NCBI GenBank assembly: GCA_965200945.1
Contig: OZ241749.1
Coordinates: 186,001-250,000, forward strand
Source of the DNA: JADCRZ01 sp965200945
GTDB lineage: Bacteria; Bacteroidota; Bacteroidia; Chitinophagales; Chitinophagaceae
Length of the DNA: 64,000 nt
Reading direction: 5' to 3'
In this document: in pieces, positions 26,905 to 35,313 of the stretch
Layout: the number at the start of each line of letters is the position of its first letter
How positions within the stretch are numbered: the stretch's first letter is position 1
Translations under genes and position numbers: made by a program
Notes under the pieces: generated by a model
What the model saw: only the letters and a program-made list of their open reading frames with translations
What the model was told of the DNA's origin: nothing
The model's database searches: none

Positions 26905-29703
26905 TCAGATACGCCAGGTTTGCTTCCGGTAAAGCCTGTAGCCTGCCAAACCCCCGCCCAGCAGCACAACTAACACTGCCATCACCCACCATATCCGGTT
27001 GCCGGAACTCTCCTCCAGGCGGATGGGGTCGCTGTTGCCGGCGAGGATGATGTTGGCCCAGTAATAGGGGAGCAGGCCGTCGCTGCCAGACTGTTTTATA
27101 AAGGTCAGTTTGGCCTGTTGCAGGGCTTCATCCTTGCGCATGCCCCGGCTGATGTTCTGGTGAAACAGATTCGTGATGACGGACATTGCCTTGGAATCGG
27201 CCTTCCACAATGTGCTGGCGATCGAGGGAATGCCGGCTGCGGCAAAACCACGTGCCAGACTGAATATTCCTTCTCCGGCAGCGTTCCTGCCGGCGCTGGT
27301 TTCGCAGGCCGTGAGCACGACCAGCTTTGTAGACGGCCGCGAGAGGAACTCCAGTTCCGACAATCGCACCACCGAATCACGCATGTACAGGAACGGTTCC
27401 GTGCCGTTGCTGTCGGCAGTGGCATGTGAATAGATATTGACGATCCGGTAGCGTGAAAACAGGTCCAGAAAGTTCTTTTTACTGGCCTCCATTCCCAGCA
27501 ACAGGCGCGTCTGCCGGTAATGCATTTGCGATTCCTTTACGAAGTTCTGCGCTTCATCCAGGTTGCTGACGTTCAGAGCCGCCGCATACGAGCCGGGCGA
27601 CACCAGCAGGCAATCGCCCGCGCCCGAGGGGTTGTCAAATTTCCGCAATAGGGATCGGGCAGAATAGGCGTAACTGAACACGTACCGGCTCAGCAGGAAC
27701 TCTTTTCCAGCCGCATCGGGCGACAGTGCCTCGAAGGGCAGCAAAAAGTTGTCGTTGCATATGATGACATGCCGTGTAGACAGCTTCAGCGGTTGAAAGA
27801 AGATCTGGTACAGCTGGTGCGACAAGCCGGTGAATTGCGCATAGTTCCTGTTGAGTGCCTGCTTGTCGGAACAAAGCTTCAGGAAACCCGCCAGCAGTGA
27901 ATTGCTCTGCACACACTGCCTGATCAGCTGCCCAGAGTCGGGTGTAGTTGCCAGCACAAACACGCAGGTATCGCTTACAAAATAATGTACAAAGGATTCG
28001 CCGGCCACCCGCATGGTTTTTTTGAACGAATCGTATGGCGGAACATCGTCAGCGTATTTATACTGGTAGTAAACAGGATAGCGTGCCTGCAGCGAGCGGG
28101 TGAAAACCTCAAATCTTTCTTTGGCTTCCAGGTACCTGGCCTCATGCTCCCTGTATAAAGGATCTTCCGCTTTCCATTTCGACCATTGCTGTTCTTCCGA
28201 CAGCATGGCGAATAAAAACTCTCTTTCCCTGGCCGACTCTCGCGCAGGCAACAGGGCGTTGGCGCCCAGCTCATTCAGTTTGTCGTTCAGCAGCACCGAC
28301 CGGCTCTTCTCCATAAAATAAAACGCCAGGGAAGTATTGCGCGAGAGAAAACAGGCTTCCAGCGCATTGGCAAAAAAATCACGGGCATCTTTCAGCCAGT
28401 GCAGCTTACTCAGTTCTTCCGTTTGCTCATGACGCATACCGGTGATCACCGAATCTGTGAGCAGGGCGGTAGTTAAAGCCGCCTTCAGGTATGCATCACT
28501 GTTGGTGGTTTTGTAAAGCGAGAGCAGGGATTCGGTTTTGTTCGACAGCAACTGGTATAAAAAAACTTTGTTGGCAGCATTGGTCCGCCGGTAAGAAGGA
28601 TTTTCGTAAGCTCCTTTTTTACACGGATAGGAGAGCAGCTCGCTGAGGCTTCTGTCGAATTGTTCCCTGGCATCTTCGTAGCGCTTCGTGCGTAAGCTGA
28701 TGATGCCGAGGTTGTTCAGGGCTTTCGCTGATACTTCCTGATCGCCGTTGTCTTTTGCCAGCGTGTATGCTTTTTCATAGTACGGTCGGGCCGGGACTGT
28801 TCCGGACAGGTGATCGAGTATAAAATTGCCTGCGTCGAGATAGTCTTTTGCAAGCTCGCGGGGCACATCCGCCTGTTTGCGTGCTTCGATGGCTTTGTTG
28901 TAGTAGTCGAGCGCCTGCTTATCGTTGTTGCCCGACAGGGTCCTTGCCCTGAGTTTAAGATTGTCAGCATAGGCTTTGTGATCGTCGGGTGACAGATACC
29001 GAAGCGCCTGGTCGAGGTCGGTGATAGCCGCCTGAATGTTTTGCAGGGAAGCATGGGCCTCTGCCTGAGCGATATACAGATCAAGCAGGATCTTATTGTT
29101 CCGGTAAGGAAGGGCGGATCGCAGTCCCAGCGTGGTTTCCGACAGGCTTCTCTGGTCGTCGCCCAGCTGGTGAAAAATAAATCCCCTTTTATGACGGGCG
29201 TAGGTAAGCTTGCTGATGATAGCGGAATCCTGTCCATCCTTTCCTTCCGCAAAGCATTTGTCAAAGGCTTCCAACGCTTCTGCATAAAAATGCTGCTCCA
29301 TGTAAAAGAAACCCAGGTTGTAGGTGCTGGAAAGAATCATTTTATGTGCACTGGAGAGGTGGCCGTTCCCGTTGATGCGGATGGCCTCGCGGGTGTAGCG
29401 GACGGCTTCGCTCAGGTTGTTTTCCAGGCTTTCCAGCACGCCGATGCGGTGCATCATTCTTGCGTACACCGAATCTTCCGGGAGGCCGCATTTCCTGAAT
29501 TTTTGCGAGAGTGTAAGCACCTGCTCCAGCTTTACCGGATTGGGCGCTCCTGATTTTTCGAATGCCGCAAGCTGATCATAATATTGCAGGCTGGTAAAAC
29601 ACTGGGCCTTCGCAGTGAGTGATAGCAGCAGAAAAAAACAAGCGCAAGCACTGGGGTGGAAAAAGCCCGGCCGGCTTTTTCTATTTTTTGCAGAAGCTTC
29701 CAT
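26905..29703 (-). CDS. TPR-CHAT caspase-like protease, membrane-anchored
   Basis: From ATG 29703 (MEASAKNRKS) the product has about 932 residues; an ATG at 29754 is possible but would enlarge the overlap with the upstream gene. A hydrophobic signal segment (ACACFFLLLSLTAKAQ) comes first, then many TPR-like helix pairs (EAVRYTREAIRINGNG, ALEAFDKCFAEG, AKALNNLGIISL) to about residue 400, a helical spacer, and the C-terminal CHAT domain. The catalytic pair is His760 (IYSHATADS) and Cys800 (VVLTACETSAG). A last membrane helix (VMAVLVVLLGGGLAG, about 149-165 before the end) leaves a short basic tail, so both repeats and protease should be periplasmic. CHAT proteins are cysteine proteases related to separase and caspases. 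It ends an operon with a sigma factor, a TPR protein and a subtilase. Confidence 0.88.
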   Translation of the reverse strand: MEASAKNRKSRPGFFHPSACACFFLLLSLTAKAQCFTSLQYYDQLAAFEKSGAPNPVKLEQVLTLSQKFRKCGLPEDSVYARMMHRIGVLESLENNLSEAVRYTREAIRINGNGHLSSAHKMILSSTYNLGFFYMEQHFYAEALEAFDKCFAEGKDGQDSAIISKLTYARHKRGFIFHQLGDDQRSLSETTLGLRSALPYRNNKILLDLYIAQAEAHASLQNIQAAITDLDQALRYLSPDDHKAYADNLKLRARTLSGNNDKQALDYYNKAIEARKQADVPRELAKDYLDAGNFILDHLSGTVPARPYYEKAYTLAKDNGDQEVSAKALNNLGIISLRTKRYEDAREQFDRSLSELLSYPCKKGAYENPSYRRTNAANKVFLYQLLSNKTESLLSLYKTTNSDAYLKAALTTALLTDSVITGMRHEQTEELSKLHWLKDARDFFANALEACFLSRNTSLAFYFMEKSRSVLLNDKLNELGANALLPARESAREREFLFAMLSEEQQWSKWKAEDPLYREHEARYLEAKERFEVFTRSLQARYPVYYQYKYADDVPPYDSFKKTMRVAGESFVHYFVSDTCVFVLATTPDSGQLIRQCVQSNSLLAGFLKLCSDKQALNRNYAQFTGLSHQLYQIFFQPLKLSTRHVIICNDNFLLPFEALSPDAAGKEFLLSRYVFSYAYSARSLLRKFDNPSGAGDCLLVSPGSYAAALNVSNLDEAQNFVKESQMHYRQTRLLLGMEASKKNFLDLFSRYRIVNIYSHATADSNGTEPFLYMRDSVVRLSELEFLSRPSTKLVVLTACETSAGRNAAGEGIFSLARGFAAAGIPSIASTLWKADSKAMSVITNLFHQNISRGMRKDEALQQAKLTFIKQSGSDGLLPYYWANIILAGNSDPIRLEESSGNRIWWVMAVLVVLLGGGLAGYRLYRKQTWRI

Positions 29704-31072
29704 CTTTGATAAAGGATTCCAGCCGGGCATCGCCGTCTGCCAGGCCGAGTACATCCAGTTCGTGGATCAGCCGGTCGCTGTCGAATTGTCCGCCGGGCAT
29801 CACCGCGATGAGTTCGTTGTAGAACTGACTGAGTATGCCGGTAACAATGGGGGTGGCAAAGGAGGAACCGTAGATGGCTGTGTTGTTTTTAAATGGATGC
29901 AGGAAAGCATAATTCCCTTTTTCCACCAGGTCGCAGTTGACGCCGATGTTGACCGCTTTGTTGGAGAAATTCTGGTCGGGACTCGCCGTGGCTTTTGGCT
30001 TGGTTACGGACACCGTCGTAACGGTGATCACATTGCTGAATTCTTTTGAAAGACAAGCCGGATAGAAAGGATGCTCTTCCAGGTTGCGTGGGTTTTGCCG
30101 GGTATGGGAAAGAAAATCGCTGTCGGCTTCCAGGTTCGCATTGCCGGCGGCCGCCACCAGCAGGATGTTGTTGCCCGCAATGTGCTTCTTTACAAATTCG
30201 CGGAGCAGGCTGGGGGCCTCGGATTTTTGCTGGGCATAAAAACCAAAGCTCGCATTGATGATTTTAGCGCCGCAATTGGCTGCATACGCGAAAGCGCACA
30301 ATACACTGAACAGGTCCCCTTTGCCATCCTGGTTGTGCACCTTCACCGGGAGGATGTTGACACGCCGCTTGTTATACTTGTCGGCCTGATCGAGGATGAA
30401 TTTGGTGACGATGCTGCCGTGCCTCATGCCGTTGTCATCAGCGGTGTTGGCGCTCTTGTCAACAAAATTCCAGCCTTTATCTCCGTTGCTGATACAGTTC
30501 TCGGGAATAGCCTGCGTGTGGGTGTTCTTCAATTCAGGCAACAATCCGGTATCGAACACCGCCACCACGATCGGTGCTTCTTCCGAACCCTGCTGTTCAC
30601 CAGGCCTCGTTTCGCCAAAGCGGTAGCGTCCCAACTCACATTCATCCGGCTCGGGTTCCGGAAGGTCGATCACAATATTATATGAATAAAAGGCGACTTC
30701 GTCTTCCCCGCCGCCCTGCACACCGGAATCGCCCGAAGAGCTTCCGCCGCTAGCCAGCTTGCCGCCGCCTGAGATGAAAGCCGGCACGTTATCGCCTTCC
30801 CACAGCTCCAGACTGTCGTCGCAGTTGCCGCACACTTTCAAAAAACGGATGTTTCGTACCCGCAGGTTGCGGGTTTTCCAGCGCTCGAACTCCTCCGCTG
30901 TTACATCGTCTTTTTTCAAAACGATCAGCTGGTTGCGGATCACCTCCGCCTGAAAATAATCTGTCTTGCGTTTTTTCCTGCTGCAGCATCGCAGGATCCA
31001 GTAAAGGAGTTTAAGGATGATCAGAAGAAAGAAAACATCTCTCCAACCGGGCTTGGTCCAAAACTTTCTCAT
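29681..31072 (-). CDS. Membrane-anchored subtilase (S8 peptidase) in the sigma/CHAT operon
   Basis: From ATG 31072 the product has 463 residues. A single hydrophobic helix (residues 12-28) is followed by a strongly basic stretch CCSRKKRK, then a small region (50-95) that may be a propeptide, a Gly/Ser-rich linker (101-125) and the catalytic domain. Triad residues are visible: Asp174 (AVFDTGLL), His218 (MRHGSIV), Asn311 (AAAGNAN) and Ser404 (YGSSFATP). Charges favour a cytoplasmic C-terminus, though a signal-anchor orientation is possible. Its last 23 bases overlap the start of the CHAT gene, implying translational coupling. A likely role is activating or cutting a membrane partner, such as the anti-sigma-like TPR protein. 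Confidence 0.87.
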   Translation of the reverse strand: MRKFWTKPGWRDVFFLLIILKLLYWILRCCSRKKRKTDYFQAEVIRNQLIVLKKDDVTAEEFERWKTRNLRVRNIRFLKVCGNCDDSLELWEGDNVPAFISGGGKLASGGSSSGDSGVQGGGEDEVAFYSYNIVIDLPEPEPDECELGRYRFGETRPGEQQGSEEAPIVVAVFDTGLLPELKNTHTQAIPENCISNGDKGWNFVDKSANTADDNGMRHGSIVTKFILDQADKYNKRRVNILPVKVHNQDGKGDLFSVLCAFAYAANCGAKIINASFGFYAQQKSEAPSLLREFVKKHIAGNNILLVAAAGNANLEADSDFLSHTRQNPRNLEEHPFYPACLSKEFSNVITVTTVSVTKPKATASPDQNFSNKAVNIGVNCDLVEKGNYAFLHPFKNNTAIYGSSFATPIVTGILSQFYNELIAVMPGGQFDSDRLIHELDVLGLADGDARLESFIKDGSFCKK

Positions 31073-31116
31073 TCGAATTGGTTTATATGAATAGAAAAAG
31101 TGGCAGACGGCAAAGA

Positions 31117-31857
31117 TCATTTCATCAGATCCAGCAGCTGTTGAGCTTCATCCGCGCCCGACAGTTTCCCGTCTACTACGGTGTGCAGGATCTTTCCGGC
31201 GTTCTCTTTGTCGCCCTCTCTGTTGCGTTCCAGCAAGGTAAGCGCCGCAGCGTACGGCCCGCGGTTCGTATGCAGCGGGTGCGCCGACAGCTCATTGAAA
31301 AGCGCCAGCGCTTTGTCGTAATCTTTCAGGCGGAGGTAGACATAGCCTGCATACAAAAGTGCATCGTCGTTCTTAGGGTCGGATCGGAGAAGGCCCGTGA
31401 ATACGTTGAGGGCCTCGGTATATTCATTTTTGTTGTACAGCTGTTTGCCTAGCTCGAGGCTGTCGGCACGGTCGCCCATGGTCTGGGAGAGCTTGGAAAG
31501 TTCCTGCTCGACATCGCTTGCAACCTGGCGGTTGAGCGAAGAGCGGCCGTTGAAAAAATAGAGCCCCACGAAGAGCAGCAGGCAGGCAGCCACTGCATAC
31601 GGAAGCCAGCGGCGAACGGTCATTTTTCTTACAGGTGCCGGTGTCAGAACGGTTCCCGGCTGGTGCTTCAGGGGAGCCCACTCTTCCATTTTCTGTTCGA
31701 GCAGCGCCTGCTTTACAGCGGCCCGTGTGGTGATATAAAAGGCCACATCCTGGGCAAACTGCGTGTCCTGCTCACATCGCTGTTCAAATTGTTTCCTGTC
31801 AGCTTCAGGCAGCTGCTTTTGAAAATAGGCTTCAATATATTCTAAGGCGTCATCCAT
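31117..31857 (-). CDS. Single-pass membrane TPR protein, putative anti-sigma factor
   Basis: A 246-residue protein. The N-terminal 80 residues are soluble and helical (LEYIEAYFQKQLPEADRKQF), like the sigma-binding part of anti-sigma factors; a transmembrane helix follows (84-102, WLPYAVAACLLLFVGLYFF) and then periplasmic TPRs (ALNVFTGLLRSDPKNDDALL, ALALFNELSAHP). The gene starts inside the sigma-factor gene (8-base overlap ATGGATGA), the standard layout for a sigma/anti-sigma pair. It likely senses something in the periplasm and holds the sigma factor until cleaved. No zinc-binding motif is present. Name and role are inferred from position and topology. Confidence 0.75.
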   Translation of the reverse strand: MDDALEYIEAYFQKQLPEADRKQFEQRCEQDTQFAQDVAFYITTRAAVKQALLEQKMEEWAPLKHQPGTVLTPAPVRKMTVRRWLPYAVAACLLLFVGLYFFNGRSSLNRQVASDVEQELSKLSQTMGDRADSLELGKQLYNKNEYTEALNVFTGLLRSDPKNDDALLYAGYVYLRLKDYDKALALFNELSAHPLHTNRGPYAAALTLLERNREGDKENAGKILHTVVDGKLSGADEAQQLLDLMK

Positions 31858-32437
31858 GGCTCGTAAATAAATGTTTCATTTTTTCTTTTATTTTTTCCAG
31901 ACACCGCAGGCGGGTGGTTTTTGCCACGGCTGCGTTGCTGTACTGCAGCTGGTCTGCAATCTCTTTGTCGGTATACCCGTCTTCGAACAGGAGGAGGATC
32001 TCTTTGCACTTTTCTCCCATCGTGTTCAGGTGCTGCCGTACCGCCTGCATTTTCTGCTGGTCTATCAGCTTTTCAACGACCGTTTTGGCCCTGTCGGGCA
32101 GGTAGCTCAGCAATTCAGGCTCGGCGGTGGCGTGGTGAACCTTCTCTTTGTTAGTCGTCTTTTTTCGTACAAGGTCAATACACTTATTGGAAAAAATTTG
32201 AAACAGGTAAGTTTTGATGGATGAACGGTGATCGAAGTTGCGGTGAACGATGTTGTTGATCACCGATACAATGGCGTCGCTGTAGGCGCTGAAGCTGTCG
32301 TCGTTTGACAGATGGTATTTCCTGCTGCCTTCATGAATGAGGTATTCATACTGAACGTATAAATCCTTTTCATACTGCCGCCGCAGCTGTCCACCGTTTG
32401 TAAGGCCCTGGATCATCTGGTCATCGGGAGTCGTCAA
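31850..32437 (-). CDS. Sigma-70 family RNA polymerase sigma factor (ECF-like)
   Basis: A 195-residue sigma factor with only regions 2 and 4. Region 2 includes SSIKTYLFQIFSNKCIDLVR, and region 4 the helix-turn-helix GYTDKEIADQLQYSNAAVAKT. The frame starts with TTG at 32437; the first ATG is at 32416. I keep the TTG because the residues before the ATG (PDDQMIQGL) fit the usual N-terminus of this family. The next gene begins within its stop. It is the first gene of the minus-strand operon sigma, TPR membrane protein, subtilase, CHAT protease, and probably drives its own operon or a stress regulon. Confidence 0.88.
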   Translation of the reverse strand: MTTPDDQMIQGLTNGGQLRRQYEKDLYVQYEYLIHEGSRKYHLSNDDSFSAYSDAIVSVINNIVHRNFDHRSSIKTYLFQIFSNKCIDLVRKKTTNKEKVHHATAEPELLSYLPDRAKTVVEKLIDQQKMQAVRQHLNTMGEKCKEILLLFEDGYTDKEIADQLQYSNAAVAKTTRLRCLEKIKEKMKHLFTSHG

Positions 32438-32804
32438 GAAAAAAGGTTTTAGCTGGATAATAAAATAGTAACAGTCACCAAGTTAAGGGATAATTTGATT
32501 CGGCAACGGATATTGCCCTCCTATCACAGAAGGGGAAACAACCGGCAATTCAGCAGGAGAAGGCTTTCAATGACTAAGAGGCAAATGTAACAAAATCCTG
32601 TTACGTGCAGGCAGGTCTGCCCATTCCTGAAAAGATCTTCGTGCACCGCAACGCCCGGCATGTGATAATTGTAAGAGGCGGGCATCGCAACTTATTCACC
32701 AAAGAAAAGAGTTTGCTGCCTAAAATATATTTACTTTGACACCGGTTTGGATCACCGTAAAATCAGCTGGCCAGCAGGCAAAAAGGCCGGCAAACCATCT
32801 CTTC
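32438..32804. promoter_or_regulatory. Divergent intergenic region between the sigma operon and the fucose operon
   Basis: The 367 bases hold the divergent starts of two operons and no gene. At 32582-32589 the minus strand reads TACATTTG, a full match to the Bacteroidota -7 consensus, but no clear -33 TTTG is at the right distance. Overlapping it is a dyad GTAACA-N6-TGTTAC (32587-32604), which could be an operator for the sigma operon; a further GTAACA lies near 32466. On the plus strand TTACTTTG (around 32729) is close to a -7 element for the dehydrogenase gene. These sites are weak predictions. Confidence 0.35.
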
Positions 32805-33569
32805 ATGTTCAACCTTAACAACAAAGCAGCCGTCATCACCGGAGGCGCGAGCGGCATCGGCAAGGCCATTTCAGTAATGTTCGCACAAAACGGCGCCACT
32901 GTGCACATCATCGATCTCAATCACGAACAGGCCGCTCAAACAGCACAGGAGATCACCGCGCTGGGTTTCCAAGCGATGGCCTATGGCTGCAACATCACAA
33001 GCCAGGAACAGGTGGCAGATACCTTTACCCTGATCGGGCAGCCAGACATCCTCGTGAACAACGCCGGCATATCGCATATCGGTACAGCGGAAAGTACCAC
33101 TGAAGCGGATTTCATACGCGTGTTCGATGTAAACGTGCGGGGCGCCTACAACTGCCTGCACACCGTTGTGCCCATGATGAAGAAAAACGGGGGCGGCGTG
33201 ATCCTTAACCTCTGTTCCATCGCCGCCCAGATCGGCCTTGCCGACCGGTTCGCCTATTCCATGAGCAAGGGCGCCATCTACGCCATGACCTTATCGGTGG
33301 CCAGAGACTACCTGGAAAGCAATATCCGTTGCAACAGCATCTCTCCCGCCCGCGTACATACGCCGTTTGTAGACGGATTCATATCAAAAAACTATGCAGG
33401 CCGCGAAAAGGAAATGTTCGAGAAACTTTCCGCTTCGCAGCCGATCGGCCGGATGGGAACGCCCGACGAGATCGCCGCGCTGGCCCTCTACCTTTGTTCG
33501 CCGGAAGCTTCTTTCATCACCGGATGCGACTATCCCATCGATGGCGGCTTCCTCAAACTGAATTCCTGA
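32805..33569 (+). CDS. SDR oxidoreductase, putative 2-keto-3-deoxy-L-fuconate (or rhamnonate) dehydrogenase
   Basis: From ATG 32805 the product is 254 residues (a longer frame from 32736 is unlikely). It is a classical SDR: GGASGIG cofactor loop, Asp37 after the second strand favouring NAD, NNAG at 85-88, and Ser138-Tyr151-Lys155 (YSMSK). It starts a four-gene unit with an FAH-type hydrolase, an amidohydrolase lactonase and a sugar dehydrogenase, the set used for oxidising L-fucose or L-rhamnose without phosphorylation. The expected step is oxidation of the 4-OH of the 2-keto-3-deoxy acid to the 2,4-diketo acid cleaved by the next gene product. Confidence 0.78.
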   Translation: MFNLNNKAAVITGGASGIGKAISVMFAQNGATVHIIDLNHEQAAQTAQEITALGFQAMAYGCNITSQEQVADTFTLIGQPDILVNNAGISHIGTAESTTEADFIRVFDVNVRGAYNCLHTVVPMMKKNGGGVILNLCSIAAQIGLADRFAYSMSKGAIYAMTLSVARDYLESNIRCNSISPARVHTPFVDGFISKNYAGREKEMFEKLSASQPIGRMGTPDEIAALALYLCSPEASFITGCDYPIDGGFLKLNS

Positions 33570-33630
33570 TCCAACCCTTACCGGTATTTAAACATATAAT
33601 CCAGCATTTCACAACAACCAACCAAAGCAT

Positions 33631-34488
33631 ATGAAGCTGATACGATGGGGCCAGCCAGGCGCAGAAAAACCTGGTATCATGATAGAAGAAAAGAACTACG
33701 ATGCGTCTCTCTTCGGGGAAGATTATACGGAAGCATTTTTTGCCGGCGACGGACTGAGCCGCCTCAAAGCGTTCGTGGAGTCTCATGGCAGCAGCCTGCC
33801 CCCGGTGCCGGAAGGCGCACGGCTGGGCGCGCCGCTGGCGAGGCCATCGAAGCTGCTGTGTGTCGGCCTCAATTACGCCGAACATGCCAGGGAAACCGGT
33901 GCCACGCCACCCACAGAGCCGGTCCTCTTCATGAAGTCGACCACCGCGCTCTGCGGCCCGTTCGATGATATCATGATCCCGAAAGATTCGGTGAAGACAG
34001 ACTGGGAAGTGGAGCTGGCCGTGGTGATGGGAAAGAAGGCCAGTTACGTGGAAGAAGCGGAAGCGTTGGATTATGTGGCGGGCTATTGCCTGCACAATGA
34101 TGTGTCTGAAAGGGAGTTTCAGCTGGAACGAGGCGGCACCTGGGACAAAGGCAAAGGTTGCGATACCTTCGCACCGGTCGGCCCGGTACTGGCCACGCCC
34201 GACGAAGTGGGAGACATAGACAATCTTCGGCTATGGCTTACCGTAAACGGTCAACCGATGCAGGACGGCACCACCGCCACCTTTATCTTCCGCATCCCTT
34301 TTCTAATTTCTTACATCAGCCGTTTCATGACCCTGCTGCCCGGCGATATTATTTCCACCGGCACGCCTGCCGGCGTGGCCCTCGGCATGAAGACACCTGT
34401 GTACCTGAAGCCGGGTGATGTAGTGGAACTGGGCGCGGATGGATTGGGCGTGTCAAGACAAAAAGTAGTTGCATATGCTAAGAATTGA
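33631..34488 (+). CDS. FAH-family hydrolase, putative 2,4-diketo-3-deoxy-L-fuconate/rhamnonate hydrolase
   Basis: A 285-residue cytosolic enzyme of the fumarylacetoacetate hydrolase family. The metal ligands are visible as Glu126 and Glu128 (DWEVELA) and Asp157 (LHNDVSE), with NYAEHA at 81-86 carrying the catalytic-dyad histidine, and the C-terminal GDIISTGTPAGVALGMK typical of the family. Next to the SDR and lactonase genes, the likely reaction is splitting the diketo acid to pyruvate and L-lactate. A generic acylpyruvase is the main alternative. Its 3' end overlaps the next gene by 14 bases. Confidence 0.85.
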   Translation: MKLIRWGQPGAEKPGIMIEEKNYDASLFGEDYTEAFFAGDGLSRLKAFVESHGSSLPPVPEGARLGAPLARPSKLLCVGLNYAEHARETGATPPTEPVLFMKSTTALCGPFDDIMIPKDSVKTDWEVELAVVMGKKASYVEEAEALDYVAGYCLHNDVSEREFQLERGGTWDKGKGCDTFAPVGPVLATPDEVGDIDNLRLWLTVNGQPMQDGTTATFIFRIPFLISYISRFMTLLPGDIISTGTPAGVALGMKTPVYLKPGDVVELGADGLGVSRQKVVAYAKN

Positions 34489-35308
34489 CGCTCACCAGCA
34501 TTTCTGGAAATTCGATGCCGGAAGAGACAGCTGGATCACAGAAGACATGCAGGCGATCCGCCGCGATTTTGGGCCTTCCGACCTTGGCCCGCTTTTAAAA
34601 ACGCACCGGTTCGATGGCTGCGTGGCGGTACAGGCCGACCAGTCGGAAGCGGAAAACAGGTTTCTGCTGGAACAAGCCGCAGGCCACGATTTTATCAAAG
34701 GAATAGTAGGCTGGGTAGATCTGCAGGCCGTTGACATCGAGCACAAGCTTCACTATTACCGGGGCTATCCGCTGATGAAAGGGTTCCGCCATGTGCTGCA
34801 GGGCGAAACAGACCGGGCCTTCATGCTGAAGCCCGCTTTCCTGCGTGGCATCAGCAAACTGGCCATCCACGATTATACGTACGATATTCTCGTTTATCCC
34901 GACCAGCTTCAACACGTTACATCGCTGGTTACTTCTTTTCCGGAGCAGCGCTTCGTGATCGACCACATCGCAAAGCCACCCATCAAAAGCGGTGATATCA
35001 ACGAGTGGAAATACGCGATGACCCATCTGGCAACCTACGAAAATGTGTACTGCAAGATATCCGGTATGGTAACGGAAGCCGACCGGGCCCACTGGACCCT
35101 CGCTGATTTCAGGCCCTACCTGGATGTGGTGGTGGAGGGTTTTGGCATCCACCGCATTATGTATGGCTCCGACTGGCCGGTGTGCCTTGTGGCGGGCTCT
35201 TATGAACGCATGCTTGGCATCGTGGAAGACTATTTTTCAGCTTTCTCACCGCACGAGCAGGATCTTTTCTTTGGTGGTAACGCCGTGAAATTTTACAAGC
35301 TAAAATAA
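34475..35308 (+). CDS. Amidohydrolase-2 family lactonase, putative L-fucono-1,5-lactonase
   Basis: From ATG 34475 the product has 277 residues; an upstream TTG at 34469 is less likely. The N-terminal metal motif RIDAHQHFW (His7, His9), the strand-end His in FVIDHIAKP and the Asp in MYGSDWPV are those of the amidohydrolase-2 superfamily, which contains L-fuconolactonase and L-rhamnonolactonase. It would open the lactone made by the downstream sugar dehydrogenase to L-fuconate. It overlaps the upstream hydrolase gene by 14 bases and is 5 bases from the next gene, so the unit is an operon. Confidence 0.85.
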   Translation: MLRIDAHQHFWKFDAGRDSWITEDMQAIRRDFGPSDLGPLLKTHRFDGCVAVQADQSEAENRFLLEQAAGHDFIKGIVGWVDLQAVDIEHKLHYYRGYPLMKGFRHVLQGETDRAFMLKPAFLRGISKLAIHDYTYDILVYPDQLQHVTSLVTSFPEQRFVIDHIAKPPIKSGDINEWKYAMTHLATYENVYCKISGMVTEADRAHWTLADFRPYLDVVVEGFGIHRIMYGSDWPVCLVAGSYERMLGIVEDYFSAFSPHEQDLFFGGNAVKFYKLK

Positions 35309-35313
35309 TTTAT

